In this document: one piece after another, positions 45,952 to 57,017 of the stretch
Position numbering within the stretch: position 1 is the first letter of the stretch
Layout: each line of letters opens with the position of its first letter
Source of the DNA: CBDCBA01 sp965214125
GTDB taxonomy: Bacteria > Planctomycetota > Phycisphaerae > Tepidisphaerales > Tepidisphaeraceae
NCBI GenBank assembly: GCA_965214125.1
Contig: CBDCBA010000024.1
Span: 248,001-312,000 of the forward strand
DNA length: 64,000 bases
Reading direction: 5' to 3'
Program-made: the position numbers and the translations under genes
Notes under the pieces: generated by a model
Told to the model about the DNA's origin: nothing
Databases searched by the model: none
Seen by the model: only the letters and a program-made list of their open reading frames with translations

Positions 45952-46794
45952 ATGCTTCGCTGCCTCGCTTCCTTGTTGTTCCTGCTGATGTCGCCCGCCG
46001 CCCTTGCCCAGCCAACGACGCGGCCGGCGGACGAGGAATACGCCGTCGCGGAGAGCGTGGCGTATCGGCCGAACCTGGAGGACGAGTACGCGAAGGAGAT
46101 GTGCGTGCTCGACGTCTACTACCCGACCGGCGTTGAGAACTTCGCGACGATTGTCTGGTTCCACGGCGGCGGGCTGACCGGCGGCGAACGGCACGTGCCC
46201 GAGCACCTGAAGAACCAAGGCTTCGCGGTCGTTTCCGTCGACTATCGCCTGTCGCCGAAGGTGAAGAGCCCCGTCTGGATCGAAGACGCCGCCGCCGCGG
46301 TCGCGTGGACGTTCGAGAACATCGAGCAGTTCGGCGGCGACCCCGCCGCCATCTACGTCGCCGGCCACTCCGCCGGCGGCTACCTCGCGAGCATGGTTGG
46401 CCTCGACAAGTCGTACCTCGCCGCGCACGGCATCGACGCCAACCGCATCGCTGGCCTCGCCCCCTATAGCGGCCACGCGATCACGCACTTCACCGTCCGG
46501 GCCGAACGCGGCATCCCCGGCGAGCAGCCCGTCGTGGATGCACTCGCCCCGCTGTTCCACGTCCGCGCTAACGCCCCGCCGATGTTGCTCATCACCGGCG
46601 ACCGCGACGTCGAACTGCTCGGCCGCTACGAAGAGGTCGCCTACTTCGCCCGCATGATGAAGATCGCCGGCCACGAGCAAACGGAGTTGCACGAGCTGCA
46701 AGGCTTCGATCACGGAAGCATGGTCGAGCCCGGTCACCATCTGCTGCTGCGTTGGCTCCGCGCGCGGGAACGTGAACGAACAGGTGATCGATAA
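45952..46794 (+). CDS. Exported alpha/beta-hydrolase (esterase)
   Basis: 280 aa with signal peptide (LASLLFLLMSPAALAQPT). Oxyanion-hole motif WFHGGGLTGGER, nucleophile elbow AGHSAGGYLASM, acid in ITGDRDVELLG, and His in GFDHGSMVE. The HGGG and GxSxGG patterns place it in the BD-FAE/carboxylesterase-like group. Probable secreted esterase on plant- or algal-type polysaccharides, or peptidic esters; not determinable. Start ATG 45952. Confidence 0.85.
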   Translation: MLRCLASLLFLLMSPAALAQPTTRPADEEYAVAESVAYRPNLEDEYAKEMCVLDVYYPTGVENFATIVWFHGGGLTGGERHVPEHLKNQGFAVVSVDYRLSPKVKSPVWIEDAAAAVAWTFENIEQFGGDPAAIYVAGHSAGGYLASMVGLDKSYLAAHGIDANRIAGLAPYSGHAITHFTVRAERGIPGEQPVVDALAPLFHVRANAPPMLLITGDRDVELLGRYEEVAYFARMMKIAGHEQTELHELQGFDHGSMVEPGHHLLLRWLRARERERTGDR

Positions 46795-46817
46795 CGGAAT
46801 GCGGTACGCTGGGGAGC

Positions 46818-47225
46818 GTGCACGTACTCGTCCGCCTGTTCGCGGTGATCCTCGCGACGCCTATTTTGGCGTTGGGCGGCGTGGGCTTGACCATCTGTGT
46901 TGGCGTCGGCCTCTTCGCCACCTTTGAGGAGTCGCCACCGCGAGTCGTGCTCCCGATCGCGCTGTGCGTTCTCGGCGTGCCGAGCGGCATGACAGCGTGG
47001 ACGGGCTGGCGTTGCCTCCGCTTCGGGATTGGCCTGCGACGCCAATGGATCATCCCGCCGCTGCCCGCCTACGCCCCGCACACGTGGCGCTCGCCGGAGG
47101 ATGCCGCTCGGCTGCGCGGCGCGTCGGCGTTGCCGCGCGATCTCGACCTGCCCGCGAGCTTGCGCCTGTCGGTCCTGTTCTCCCTCCTGATCGCTCTGGC
47201 TACCGCCGCTCGCACCTTCGCGTAG
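46818..47225 (+). CDS. Hypothetical membrane protein
   Basis: Not recognised; 135 aa from GTG 46818. Three hydrophobic stretches (VILATPILALGGVGLTICVGVGLF, VVLPIALCVLGVPSG, LSVLFSLLIALATAARTF) and a central charged loop. Located 23 bases after the esterase gene on the same strand and followed by a palindromic element, possibly co-transcribed with the esterase. Confidence 0.5.
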   Translation: MHVLVRLFAVILATPILALGGVGLTICVGVGLFATFEESPPRVVLPIALCVLGVPSGMTAWTGWRCLRFGIGLRRQWIIPPLPAYAPHTWRSPEDAARLRGASALPRDLDLPASLRLSVLFSLLIALATAARTFA

Positions 47226-47273
47226 CGGCGGAAGATCGCCAAGCTATGGCAGCTTGCACGATTTCTGCTCGCT

Positions 47274-47333
47274 GGGTGCCACTGCATCTTTGCAGTGGTT
47301 GGCCCCAGACACTGCAAAGTTGCAGTGGCACCC
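47274..47333. repeat. REPIN-like inverted repeat, 24-bp arms
   Basis: Arms 47274-47297 and 47310-47333 pair with one mismatch, at the loop of each arm's own hairpin (CACTGCA-TCTT-TGCAGTG on the left). The outer flank is GGGTGC. It lies between the convergent hypothetical membrane protein and DEAD-box genes. Different sequence family from the other elements. Confidence 0.85.
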
Positions 47334-47432
47334 GTGCTCCTCCAAGCGGCGGCGACCCGTCGGCGTTGCAGCGGTAGCGCGACGGATGGTGCGAGATTCG
47401 CTTCAAGTGGCATGGGCTGCCCCCGCTAATCC

Positions 47433-48875
<1,443 letters not shown>

Positions 48876-49133
48876 GCGCGGCCCAACGGCGGGCCGGGTC
48901 AAAAGGCGAGCGTTGCCGGCCACGCCAAAGGGCGCACCGGCGGCGACTGGCCTCAGCCCAAACGTGCGAGCACCCCGGCCACGATCGGCCCAGACATCGA
49001 CGGAAGCGAAGAAGACAGTCCACCCGCGGCCACGGAAGCGACCCGCGGGGAGCCACCATTGTACGCGGCCATCGCCGCCCCGTCCCAGGATTCCGCCGCC
49101 CCACCACCCCGCCGCCTTACACTGCCTTCGCGC

Positions 49134-49206
49134 GGGCCTGTAGCTCAACGGTCAGAGCAGGGGACTCATAATCCCTTGGTTCTGGGTTCGAATCCCAGCG
49201 GGCCCA
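49134..49206 (+). tRNA. tRNA with CAU anticodon, probably tRNA-Ile2
   Basis: Acceptor stem GGGCCTG (49134-49140) pairs with CGGGCCC (49199-49205), discriminator A49206, no encoded CCA. D-arm, anticodon stem AGGGGACTCATAATCCCTT with CAT at 49167-49169, and T-loop GGTTCGAAT present. Pairs C4-G69 and C5-G68 and the variable region TTGGTT resemble tRNA-Ile2, in which TilS turns C34 into lysidine; elongator tRNA-Met is the alternative. Confidence 0.9.
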
Positions 49207-49234
49207 GTCGACCGTCCATCGCACAGTCGTACGT

Positions 49235-49708
49235 TCAACCCACTTCCGACAGCACGCGGTCGGCGACGTAGATGGGGACGTTGGTCGCCACGCCGACGGC
49301 GATGGCGTCGCTCGGGCGGGAGTCGACCTCGATCCACTCGAACTTGCCCGAGCCTTTGGCGCGGCGGCGGATCACGATGCGGGCGAAGAAGGTGTGATCC
49401 TGCAGGTTGTGAATCTCGATCCGGTCGACCGTGCCCCCCATCGCCTCGACCAAGCTGGCGAGCAGGTCGTGCGTCAGCGGCCGGGCGGCGACCTGGCCCT
49501 TTAGGCGGCGGTCGATGGCCAAGGCCTCGGGGTTGCCGATCACGATCGGGAACTGCCGCTCGCCGTCGACCTCGTGCAACACGATGATCTGCTGGTCCTG
49601 AAGTTCGCTGATGATGATGCGCGACAACTCCATCCGCACGCCCACCGGCTCGGCGCCCGCGGGCGTGCCGTGCGGCGGGGGCGTCGGCTGGGCGTCTGGC
49701 TCGTCCAT
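49235..49708 (-). CDS. Bifunctional nuclease family protein (DUF151)
   Basis: 157 aa from ATG 49708. DUF151/BFN core: MELSRIIISELQDQQIIVLHEVDGERQFPIVIGNPEALAIDRRLKG, then RPLTHDLLASLVEAMGG, VDRIEIHNLQDHTFFARIVI, and EVDSRPSDAIAVGVA. The N-terminal 25 residues are Pro-rich and variable; ATG 49633 at MELSRI would give a family-typical size. Plant BFN homologues have DNase and RNase activity, the bacterial role is unknown. It is convergent with the tRNA and 150 bases from the TPR gene, all of which are non-coding. Confidence 0.88.
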   Translation of the reverse strand: MDEPDAQPTPPPHGTPAGAEPVGVRMELSRIIISELQDQQIIVLHEVDGERQFPIVIGNPEALAIDRRLKGQVAARPLTHDLLASLVEAMGGTVDRIEIHNLQDHTFFARIVIRRRAKGSGKFEWIEVDSRPSDAIAVGVATNVPIYVADRVLSEVG

Positions 49709-49858
49709 ACAGTGGGGATCTACGAAGCAACAACGGCGGCGTGGCGTGCGGCCGGGCCGCGCGTGAGGCGGGCCGCACCCCACCACCCCACCACCCCACC
49801 GGCAAAGCGACGGTAAAAGTGCGGCCCGTTGGGGTCAAGGTGAGGAGCGGCCCCGCCA

Positions 49859-52800
49859 TCACGGGACGGCGGCCTTCACGTCTTCAACGCGGGCGTCGAA
49901 GGCGTCGAGCTCGGTGACGCCCTGCGGCGGGCCAAGCTGTTCGGCGGTCCGCAGCGCGGCGGACGCGCCCGCGTCGTCGCCAGCGGCGAGGCGTGCTTCG
50001 GCCAGGCGCAGGTGCGCCAGGCCGTTACGCGGCGCACGCTCAGTTGCCCGCGTGGCCGCGTCGACGGCGGCGGGCGTGTCGCCCTGCTTCAACAACAGTC
50101 CCGCGAGCGTCTCGAATGCCGCGGAGGCCTGGGGGTCCGGGGCCCCGTCGGTTGCGGAGCGTGCGAGGCGGATCGCCTCGTCGACCGTGCCATTGGCGCG
50201 ATCGTTCAGAATGAGCTGCGCGAGATTGGCGGCCGCGACGGTGTTGCCGGAGTCGCGTTCGAGCACCTCGCGGTAGACCTCGCCGGCCCGCTTCAGGGTG
50301 GCCTCGGTCGCGGCCCGTTGCAGGCCGACCGCGACCACGAGCACCAGGCCCGTGGGCTGATCCCGATCGGCCACGGCGGCGTCGGCGAGCGCCAGCAGCT
50401 CGCCCTCGAACGACGCGGCATTGCCCGACTGCTCGGCGAGCACAAGGCGGGAGATGGTCGAGCGGACGCGGTCGGGAAGGTTCTGAGCAGACTCGCTCTC
50501 GATTCCCTTCATCAACTCATCGGCAACGCGCGGATCAATGCGGAATTGGTCGGCAAGATCCTCCACGATCGCGAGCACGGCCGGCTCGCCGGCGTAGGGG
50601 AGCAGCGTGTTGCGGACGTCGTCCCAATCGCCGAGTTCGGCGGCGGCGAACGCGAAGGGGCGCAGCACGGCCTCAACCGAATCGCCGCTCAAGTCGGCGA
50701 CGTACGGCCGCAGGCGATCGCGGGCCGAGCGCGGGTCGCGGGCGTTGATGAGCGCGGTGGCGGCGAAGATGTTGGCGCGGCGGGCGTCGTCCGGATCGGT
50801 CGCCCAGTCGGCCCATCGCTGCGCGTAGACGGCGGCCTGGGTCGTTTCGCCAAGCTTCTCGGCCGCGACGGCGGTCAGGCGGGCGAGGTCGGCGTCGCCT
50901 GGAAAGCTCTCGACGGCGCGACCCCCGGCGTTGAGGACATCGGCCCACCGCATCTGGTCCACCAGTTGCGTGACCACGGCCAACGCCAGCGGGCGGACCA
51001 ACGGGTATTGCCGGGCCAGCGCCGACAGTTCATCGGCGGCCGCGGCATCGCCGCTGTTGGCCAGCGTCGCGGCGCGGAGCACGTCGCGGCGGGCTTCGTC
51101 ACCTGCCACACCCGGCCGGCCCGTCGAGACATCGGGCAACGTTGCCGCGACAAGGTTGCGCGACACCGCGCTCTCGCGCACCGCGCGGGCGAGACTGCCA
51201 TCATCGAGCGCGGCCGCGACCGAGGCGAAGGCGTCTCGAGCGACGTTGGATTCCACTCGCTCCGCGGCCGTTTGGGCGAGTTGGCGGGTGCGGGCCGCGT
51301 CGCCGTCGGCGAGAGCCGTGAGGGCCAGGCCGGACCATCCGCGGGCGTCGGCGGGGTCCTGCTTCGTCACCCGCTCGAACCGCTCTGTGGCCGCATCCGG
51401 CTGGCCGGCGGTCCGATCGTTCGCCGCCAGAATTAGTTCGGCGCTGGTCGAGCCTTGGCCGCCATTTTGAGCGATCTCGTTGAGTTGAGCGAGGGCGGCG
51501 TCACGCCGGGCCGCATCGCCGCGCCGTACCGCGTAACGCAGCGCGACCTCGTGTGCGGCGACCCGCACCGCGGCGTCGCGATCCTCTCCACCGGCGACCG
51601 CCAGCAGGTTCGTGACGTCGCCGTCGCTCAGACGGTCGGCGCGAAGCAGTACGCGGGCGCGGGTGATCGCGTCGGCGGGCGAGTTCCCTTGGTTGGCGAG
51701 GATCTGCACGGCCTCGTCGGCGCTGCCGCGGCGGTTCAGGAGCTGCGCCAACTGTTGGCGGTCGCGGCTTGTGGCGGACTCCGGGTCGCGGCGGATCTGC
51801 CGCACCGCGAGGTTGAGCAGCCGGTCGGCCTCGGACGCCTCGCCCGCCTCCAGCAGCCGCTCGGCCAACGCCAGGCGCAGGCCCAGATCGTTCGGCGCGA
51901 TTTCGACGGCCTCCTGCAACTCGTTGTTGGCGGCCTCGTCGTTGCCGATCCGCAGCAGCGAATCCGCCAGCAGCAGGCGGGCCTCGAGATACTTCGGGTT
52001 GGCGTCGACGATGCGCTGCAGGCGAACCGCGGCATCGCCCAGGCGGGCCTGGTCGCCGTCGGCGGCCGCGAGCAGCGCCCGCGCCAGCGGCAGCGCGACG
52101 CTCACGTCGTTGCCCGCGCCCACGCGCTCGGTCACGCGCCCCGCGGCACGCTCGGCAAAGGCCAGGCGTTCGGCGGCGGGCATCGTGCCCAGATCGTCCG
52201 CCTCCGCCGGGCGCGTCACCTCGCCGAGGGCACGGCGCTGCACGCCCAGGTCATCGGGCATGGCGTCGGCGACCTGCTGCCAGGCGCGGGCGGCGCCCGG
52301 CTCGTTCAGGCCCGACAGGATCGTCGCCCGCACGCGCTGCCAGTGTGGCTCGTCGGGCAGGTTGGCGACCATCTCCGCGGCCGCGGCGGCATCGCCCGTG
52401 CGAGCCGCGTGCACCGCCAATGCCTCGAGCGCCTCCGGCTGCTCGCGCCGCGCTTCAAGAGCGGCGACGACATCATCCAAGGCGGCCCCGCCCACGCGGC
52501 GGGCCGTCGGCATGGCGTCGGCAAGCATTGGCGTCGGCGTTGCGGCATCGCCGGCGGCGGCGGACAGAAGCTGGGCCGCCCAGTCGGGCCGACCCGCACG
52601 CTCCCACGCCAACACGCGCAGCGGCAGCAGCTCGGCCATGCCCGCCTCGGCGAGCGCGTCGAACTCCTCGGCCGCCCGTTGCAGGTTGGCGAGCGACGCG
52701 GTTTCGTTTAGGACGATTGCGCGGGCGTGGACGCGCCGCGTCGCCGGATCATCCGGGTTGCGGTCGAGCGCGTCCCCGGCCAGATCAAGCGCATCCTGCG

Positions 52801-54205
52801 GCCGGCCCACGTTGGTGAAGGCGTCGGCGGCGGCGCGCTGCGGGGCGACCCACCACGGCGCCAACGCCGAGGCCGACTGCCAACGCACCAGGGCGGCCCG
52901 CAACTCTCCCAGCTTCGCCAGCGCGTCGCCCGCAGCCTGTTCGGCGAGGGCGGTCGACTGGTCGCTCGGCAAACCGCGGACGGCCGTGAGCAGGTTCCCG
53001 GCGGCCACGTCGTCGAGGGTGGCGGTGGTGGTGGCGGCATCGAGGTTGTCGAGCCAGCCGGCATTGGCGACCGCGTCGGCGAAGGCCTGCCACGGCGTGC
53101 CGTCGGCGCCCGCGACGTCGGCGCCCGCGAGCCGCCCCAGCGCGGCCAGGCGCGGCTTGACGCTGTTGGGCGCCGCGGCGACCCAGTCAGCCGCGTACTG
53201 CTTCGCCTCCGCGGCGCGACCCGTGGCGAGCAGGCGTTCCATCGCGAGGGCGCGCAGCGTGTGCTGGGAGTCATCCACGCTCGTGTCGGCCAGCACGCCC
53301 GAATCGGGCGCGGGGGCCACCTCGTCGGCGGCGGCGTAGGTCAGCAGGGCCCACTCGGCATCGTCGTAGGCCTTGGCGGCATCGAGCCGGCCGACCAACT
53401 CGCGCACCACGTCCGGCGGCTCGACCAAGAGCTTCGACGGATCGTCGCGCAGGCCGGCAACCACCGAACGCAGGGCGACGTTCGCGTCCTCGTCGGCGTC
53501 GGGACGCCCGCTCGATTGCAGGGCCGCCACGCGCAGCAGGGCCAGCCCGGTGGTCGGACCGATGCGGTCCTCCAGCGCGTCGACGCGCTCGAGCGCCTCG
53601 TCGCCACGGCCCTCGTTGTCGAGCAGCGCGATGGCGTAGCGCTGCATGCGGTAGTCGGTCGGAACGAGCCGCGCGTATTCGCTCACGGCGGCAATGGCCT
53701 TGTCGACCTCGCGCAGCCGGCCGTGCGCGATGGCGCGGGCCTGAAGGCTCAGAGCATCGTCGCGGCCCTCGGTGGCTTTGAGGACGTCGCGGTTGGAGCC
53801 GGTGCGCACGTAGAGCGACAGCAGGTGCCGCCGCGCCTCAGCGTTGTCGGGGTCGAGCTCGAGCACGCGCCGGAAGATCTCGATCGCGTCGAGCAGGTGC
53901 TTGTAGCCGGGCATCTCCACCTGCGCCCGCGCCTTGGCGTAGGGGAGCAGTGCATCGACGTCGTCCTTGTTGCGGCCGACGTAGTCGCGGATCTTCTTCA
54001 GTCCCGCGTCGTACTCGCCCTGCTCGATGAGCACGATACCCTCGTCGCGGTCGGCGGCGAGGCGGCGGTCGATCTGCTTCGACCGCACGGTGTAGGCAAT
54101 CGCCCCCGCCACCATCAGCGTGGCGACGACGGCGGCGAGCACGAGCACTCGGCGGCGCGAGCGGCCGGCGGCGCGGCGGGCGGTGGTCTTGGCGTAGCTG
54201 GGCAT
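49859..54205 (-). CDS. Giant TPR-repeat protein of the exosortase/exopolysaccharide locus
   Basis: 1448 aa. One N-terminal membrane helix (about residues 20-41, VLVLAAVVATLMVAGAIAY), remainder extracytoplasmic or cytoplasmic array of TPR-like helix pairs (for example EIFRRVLELDPDNAEARRHLLSLY, ALDRNPDDPATRRVHARAI, ELQEAVEIAPNDLGLRLALAERLL). It resembles the TPR proteins (PrsT-like) that sit in PEP-CTERM/exosortase gene clusters, which may scaffold polysaccharide polymerisation or export. It is the last gene of the minus-strand locus. It lacks a lipobox, unlike lipoprotein PrsT. Its function is inferred from context only. Confidence 0.75.
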   Translation of the reverse strand: MPSYAKTTARRAAGRSRRRVLVLAAVVATLMVAGAIAYTVRSKQIDRRLAADRDEGIVLIEQGEYDAGLKKIRDYVGRNKDDVDALLPYAKARAQVEMPGYKHLLDAIEIFRRVLELDPDNAEARRHLLSLYVRTGSNRDVLKATEGRDDALSLQARAIAHGRLREVDKAIAAVSEYARLVPTDYRMQRYAIALLDNEGRGDEALERVDALEDRIGPTTGLALLRVAALQSSGRPDADEDANVALRSVVAGLRDDPSKLLVEPPDVVRELVGRLDAAKAYDDAEWALLTYAAADEVAPAPDSGVLADTSVDDSQHTLRALAMERLLATGRAAEAKQYAADWVAAAPNSVKPRLAALGRLAGADVAGADGTPWQAFADAVANAGWLDNLDAATTTATLDDVAAGNLLTAVRGLPSDQSTALAEQAAGDALAKLGELRAALVRWQSASALAPWWVAPQRAAADAFTNVGRPQDALDLAGDALDRNPDDPATRRVHARAIVLNETASLANLQRAAEEFDALAEAGMAELLPLRVLAWERAGRPDWAAQLLSAAAGDAATPTPMLADAMPTARRVGGAALDDVVAALEARREQPEALEALAVHAARTGDAAAAAEMVANLPDEPHWQRVRATILSGLNEPGAARAWQQVADAMPDDLGVQRRALGEVTRPAEADDLGTMPAAERLAFAERAAGRVTERVGAGNDVSVALPLARALLAAADGDQARLGDAAVRLQRIVDANPKYLEARLLLADSLLRIGNDEAANNELQEAVEIAPNDLGLRLALAERLLEAGEASEADRLLNLAVRQIRRDPESATSRDRQQLAQLLNRRGSADEAVQILANQGNSPADAITRARVLLRADRLSDGDVTNLLAVAGGEDRDAAVRVAAHEVALRYAVRRGDAARRDAALAQLNEIAQNGGQGSTSAELILAANDRTAGQPDAATERFERVTKQDPADARGWSGLALTALADGDAARTRQLAQTAAERVESNVARDAFASVAAALDDGSLARAVRESAVSRNLVAATLPDVSTGRPGVAGDEARRDVLRAATLANSGDAAAADELSALARQYPLVRPLALAVVTQLVDQMRWADVLNAGGRAVESFPGDADLARLTAVAAEKLGETTQAAVYAQRWADWATDPDDARRANIFAATALINARDPRSARDRLRPYVADLSGDSVEAVLRPFAFAAAELGDWDDVRNTLLPYAGEPAVLAIVEDLADQFRIDPRVADELMKGIESESAQNLPDRVRSTISRLVLAEQSGNAASFEGELLALADAAVADRDQPTGLVLVVAVGLQRAATEATLKRAGEVYREVLERDSGNTVAAANLAQLILNDRANGTVDEAIRLARSATDGAPDPQASAAFETLAGLLLKQGDTPAAVDAATRATERAPRNGLAHLRLAEARLAAGDDAGASAALRTAEQLGPPQGVTELDAFDARVEDVKAAVP

Positions 54206-54329
54206 GGCAACAAGCGGAGGGTTCCCCCGGCCATCGCGGGAATCGCGGGCGCGGGCGGAACGGGGGTCGGTCCTTCAGTCCTCTCATCCGTCGGTCGCGC
54301 GACGCGAGACGCGGCGCGACGCGCGGTTG

Positions 54330-56726
54330 TTACGAGTCGGCCTCGTCCTCGTCGCGAGGCCGGCGCGGCTTGGCCGGCGACGACTCGTCGAGCGTGCGGG
54401 TTACGAGCTTTGGCGTCCCGCCGGCGGCGGCCTCCTCGGCACGGGCCGACGCCCCCCGCCACGCGGTGGCCGCGTCGTTGGGAACGCTCACGCTCATCGT
54501 GCTCGCGACGAACTTGTCGAACTGCCCGGCGTCGAGCCGGTTCACGACGACGCCCTCGAAGCTGCGCGACCGCTCGGTCAGCAACTCAACGGACCGCTCG
54601 ACCAGCTTGCGGTCGGTGCCGCGGCTGATGCACAGGACGCTGCCGTCGGTCTCGGCGGCGATCGTGTTGGCCTCCAGGCTCGCCAGCAGCGGGCCGGTGT
54701 CGACCAAGACGATCTCGAAGTGCTCCATCGCCTCGCGCAGCACGTGCCGGGCGAACTTGGGGCTGAGGCGGCGGGCATCCTCGCTGCCGGCGTCGGCGCA
54801 GCCGAGCACGCTGAGGCGCTTGACGTCGGTGTCGAGGAAGCAGTCGGCCACGGGCGTGCCGCGGAGGATGGCGCCCAGGCCGCGGTCGATGGCGCTGGGG
54901 CCGCTCTCGCCCTTCTTGCTTGCGAAGCGGCGCGACAGGCTCTTGCCGACCAGGTCGAAGTCGACGAGCAACGTGCGCGTGCCGCTGGCGGCGAGCGACA
55001 GGCCAAGGGCCATGGTGACGCTCGTCTTGCCGTCGCCGCTGACGGGGCTGGTGATGGCAAAGCTGCGGCGGTCCTGCCGCATGGCGCGTTGAAGGCTCAG
55101 GCGCAGCTTGTGAAGCTGGAAGGCGACGGCGTCGTCCTCGCCCGCGAGCAGCCCGCCGCCCTGCATGTCGGGCAGGGCCGCCAGGATGCGATCGCCGCGG
55201 AAGACGTCGCTGTTGCGCGGGTCGTCCAGCCACCGCAGGCGGCCGTCGGACAGGCCCCACAGGGCAACGAGGCCAAAGCCGAGCATGCCGCCGAAAAGGC
55301 CGCCGACGGCGCCGATTTGCAGGCGCTTGTCCTCGCTGGGCTCGGTCGGCAGGCTGCCGGTGTCGACGACACGCACGCGCTCGCTGAACTCACGCTCGGT
55401 TTCGAGCTTTGTGAGCTCGTTGGCGAGGTCGTCGCGGAAGCCTGTCTTCTCACGAATCTGGCGCTGGAGCGTCGCGATGCTGACACTGGCCCTCGACGTG
55501 TTGTCGCGCTGGGTCGTGAGGTCGCGTTCGATCCGTTGTAGCTGGGCCAGTTCCTCCTCCAACTCCGCGGTAGTCTTGCCTTCGATCGCCCGCGTCTTCA
55601 GCAGGAATCGGGCAGAGTCGTAGACGCTTTGCTCGACCTGGGCGAGCTGCATTCGCAAGTTCTTCATGACCTGCGAATTCTCGGCGTACGTGTGCTCCTT
55701 GATGGCAATCTCGTTCCTGCGGCCGAGCAGTTCGAGATACTGCTGGGCAAAGCCGCGGTTGGTCTCGGCCAGTTCCCGCATCTCCTCCTCGGGCACCGGC
55801 GGAACCTCGACTGATGGCTGCGTTGCCGACGCGCCGTCAGTCATGGTCCAGCCGTTCGCGGCGGCGTCCGCCTCCTGCGCCTTTCGCTTGTCGATGGCGG
55901 CCTTCAACTGGTCGATGCCGATCCCCAGATCGCGCAGCCGCGAGGCGAGGTCGGCGATGTCGTCCTCCAGGTTCGGGTCGCCGTAGGTGCTCGCGATCGT
56001 CGCGAGGCTGGTGGCATCGGCCTCGATCCTGCGCTCGGTTTGCTCGATCCGCTCCCTCAGCTCTTTGACTTCTTTGTCGGTCGCGCTGGTCCGGCGGGCC
56101 GCCACCTCGACCTCGTAGGCATTGAGCGCCGATCGGACTCCGGCGTACGCAATCTCCGGATCCTCCGACTCGAACGCAACTTGAATGATCGAGCCGCCGC
56201 GTGGGACGGAGATGTCCATCGCGTCGCGGAACAACGCCACCGCCTCGGTGCTGGTGCCCCACCCTGCCTCTCGCCACTCCGGATCATCAACCGCCGCCCG
56301 CGCCACGGCGTCGCTACCGATGATGGCGGCCTGACCGTTGATGATGTTGTTGAACTGGTATTGTGGGACCGGTGCGTTGTCGTCCGTCGTGTAGACCAGC
56401 CGGTCCACCCGCGGCTCGACCTGCACGCGGCCGACCGAGGCGTACATCGGGGTCTGCGACAGGTAGCCCGCGACCCCGCCCAATGTGCCCAGCACCGTGG
56501 CTGCGGCGATTGCCAGCGGGTAGCGGCCGCGGAGCAGCGCGTGCGCGTAGTGGAACGGGTTGGGCGCCGGCTTCGCCTCCGGCCGACCACTGGGGCCTCG
56601 GTTGGGGCGGTGGGCGAGCGCGGTCGGCGCGGACGCCGGGTCGCGGCGCGGCGGGCGGCCGTTGCGACGGGCCAGGCCGTTGGCTGGCGGGTACATCTCG
56701 GGCGTCGCGGAGTGCAGTTGCGGCAT
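54330..56726 (-). CDS. Wzc-like polysaccharide chain-length determinant with BY-kinase domain
   Basis: About 798 aa from ATG 56726. A Pro/Arg-rich cytoplasmic N-terminus, TM1 near residue 70 (YPLAIAAATVLGTLGGVAGYL), a Wzz periplasmic domain with long coiled coils (KEVKELRERIEQTERRIEAD, QLAQVEQSVYDSARFLL), TM2 (GGLFGGMLGFGLVALWGLS), then a MinD/BY-kinase ATPase: Walker A SPVSGDGKTSVTMAL near 570, Walker A' LLVDFDLVG, Walker B IVLVDTGPL. The C-terminal tail contains no Tyr cluster, so autophosphorylation of the classic kind is unlikely. It works with the TPR protein and exosortase in the same locus (inference). Confidence 0.85.
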   Translation of the reverse strand: MPQLHSATPEMYPPANGLARRNGRPPRRDPASAPTALAHRPNRGPSGRPEAKPAPNPFHYAHALLRGRYPLAIAAATVLGTLGGVAGYLSQTPMYASVGRVQVEPRVDRLVYTTDDNAPVPQYQFNNIINGQAAIIGSDAVARAAVDDPEWREAGWGTSTEAVALFRDAMDISVPRGGSIIQVAFESEDPEIAYAGVRSALNAYEVEVAARRTSATDKEVKELRERIEQTERRIEADATSLATIASTYGDPNLEDDIADLASRLRDLGIGIDQLKAAIDKRKAQEADAAANGWTMTDGASATQPSVEVPPVPEEEMRELAETNRGFAQQYLELLGRRNEIAIKEHTYAENSQVMKNLRMQLAQVEQSVYDSARFLLKTRAIEGKTTAELEEELAQLQRIERDLTTQRDNTSRASVSIATLQRQIREKTGFRDDLANELTKLETEREFSERVRVVDTGSLPTEPSEDKRLQIGAVGGLFGGMLGFGLVALWGLSDGRLRWLDDPRNSDVFRGDRILAALPDMQGGGLLAGEDDAVAFQLHKLRLSLQRAMRQDRRSFAITSPVSGDGKTSVTMALGLSLAASGTRTLLVDFDLVGKSLSRRFASKKGESGPSAIDRGLGAILRGTPVADCFLDTDVKRLSVLGCADAGSEDARRLSPKFARHVLREAMEHFEIVLVDTGPLLASLEANTIAAETDGSVLCISRGTDRKLVERSVELLTERSRSFEGVVVNRLDAGQFDKFVASTMSVSVPNDAATAWRGASARAEEAAAGGTPKLVTRTLDESSPAKPRRPRDEDEADS

Positions 56727-57017
56727 GGCAGACAGGTACGGGGCTTGGCCGGCGCGGCACAGGCGCGGGACGGCGGGCGAACTAAAGGACGGCGGAATCC
56801 AGCGGGGCACGATCGCGACCGACTGCCGGCGCCGACCTCCCTGCATCGGCCCACATGTCGGACCGCTTGCGGCGGCTTTCCGTGCTTCGGCACATCGCGG
56901 CCCACAAATCGGACCCGCGCCGCCGCACTTCATTTTATCGGACTTTCCGCGCCGGCGGCAGGTTTGTTTCAGAAGGAGCGCTACCCCTGATTCGGGGGTT
57001 CCAAGGGCTGGTGAAGC

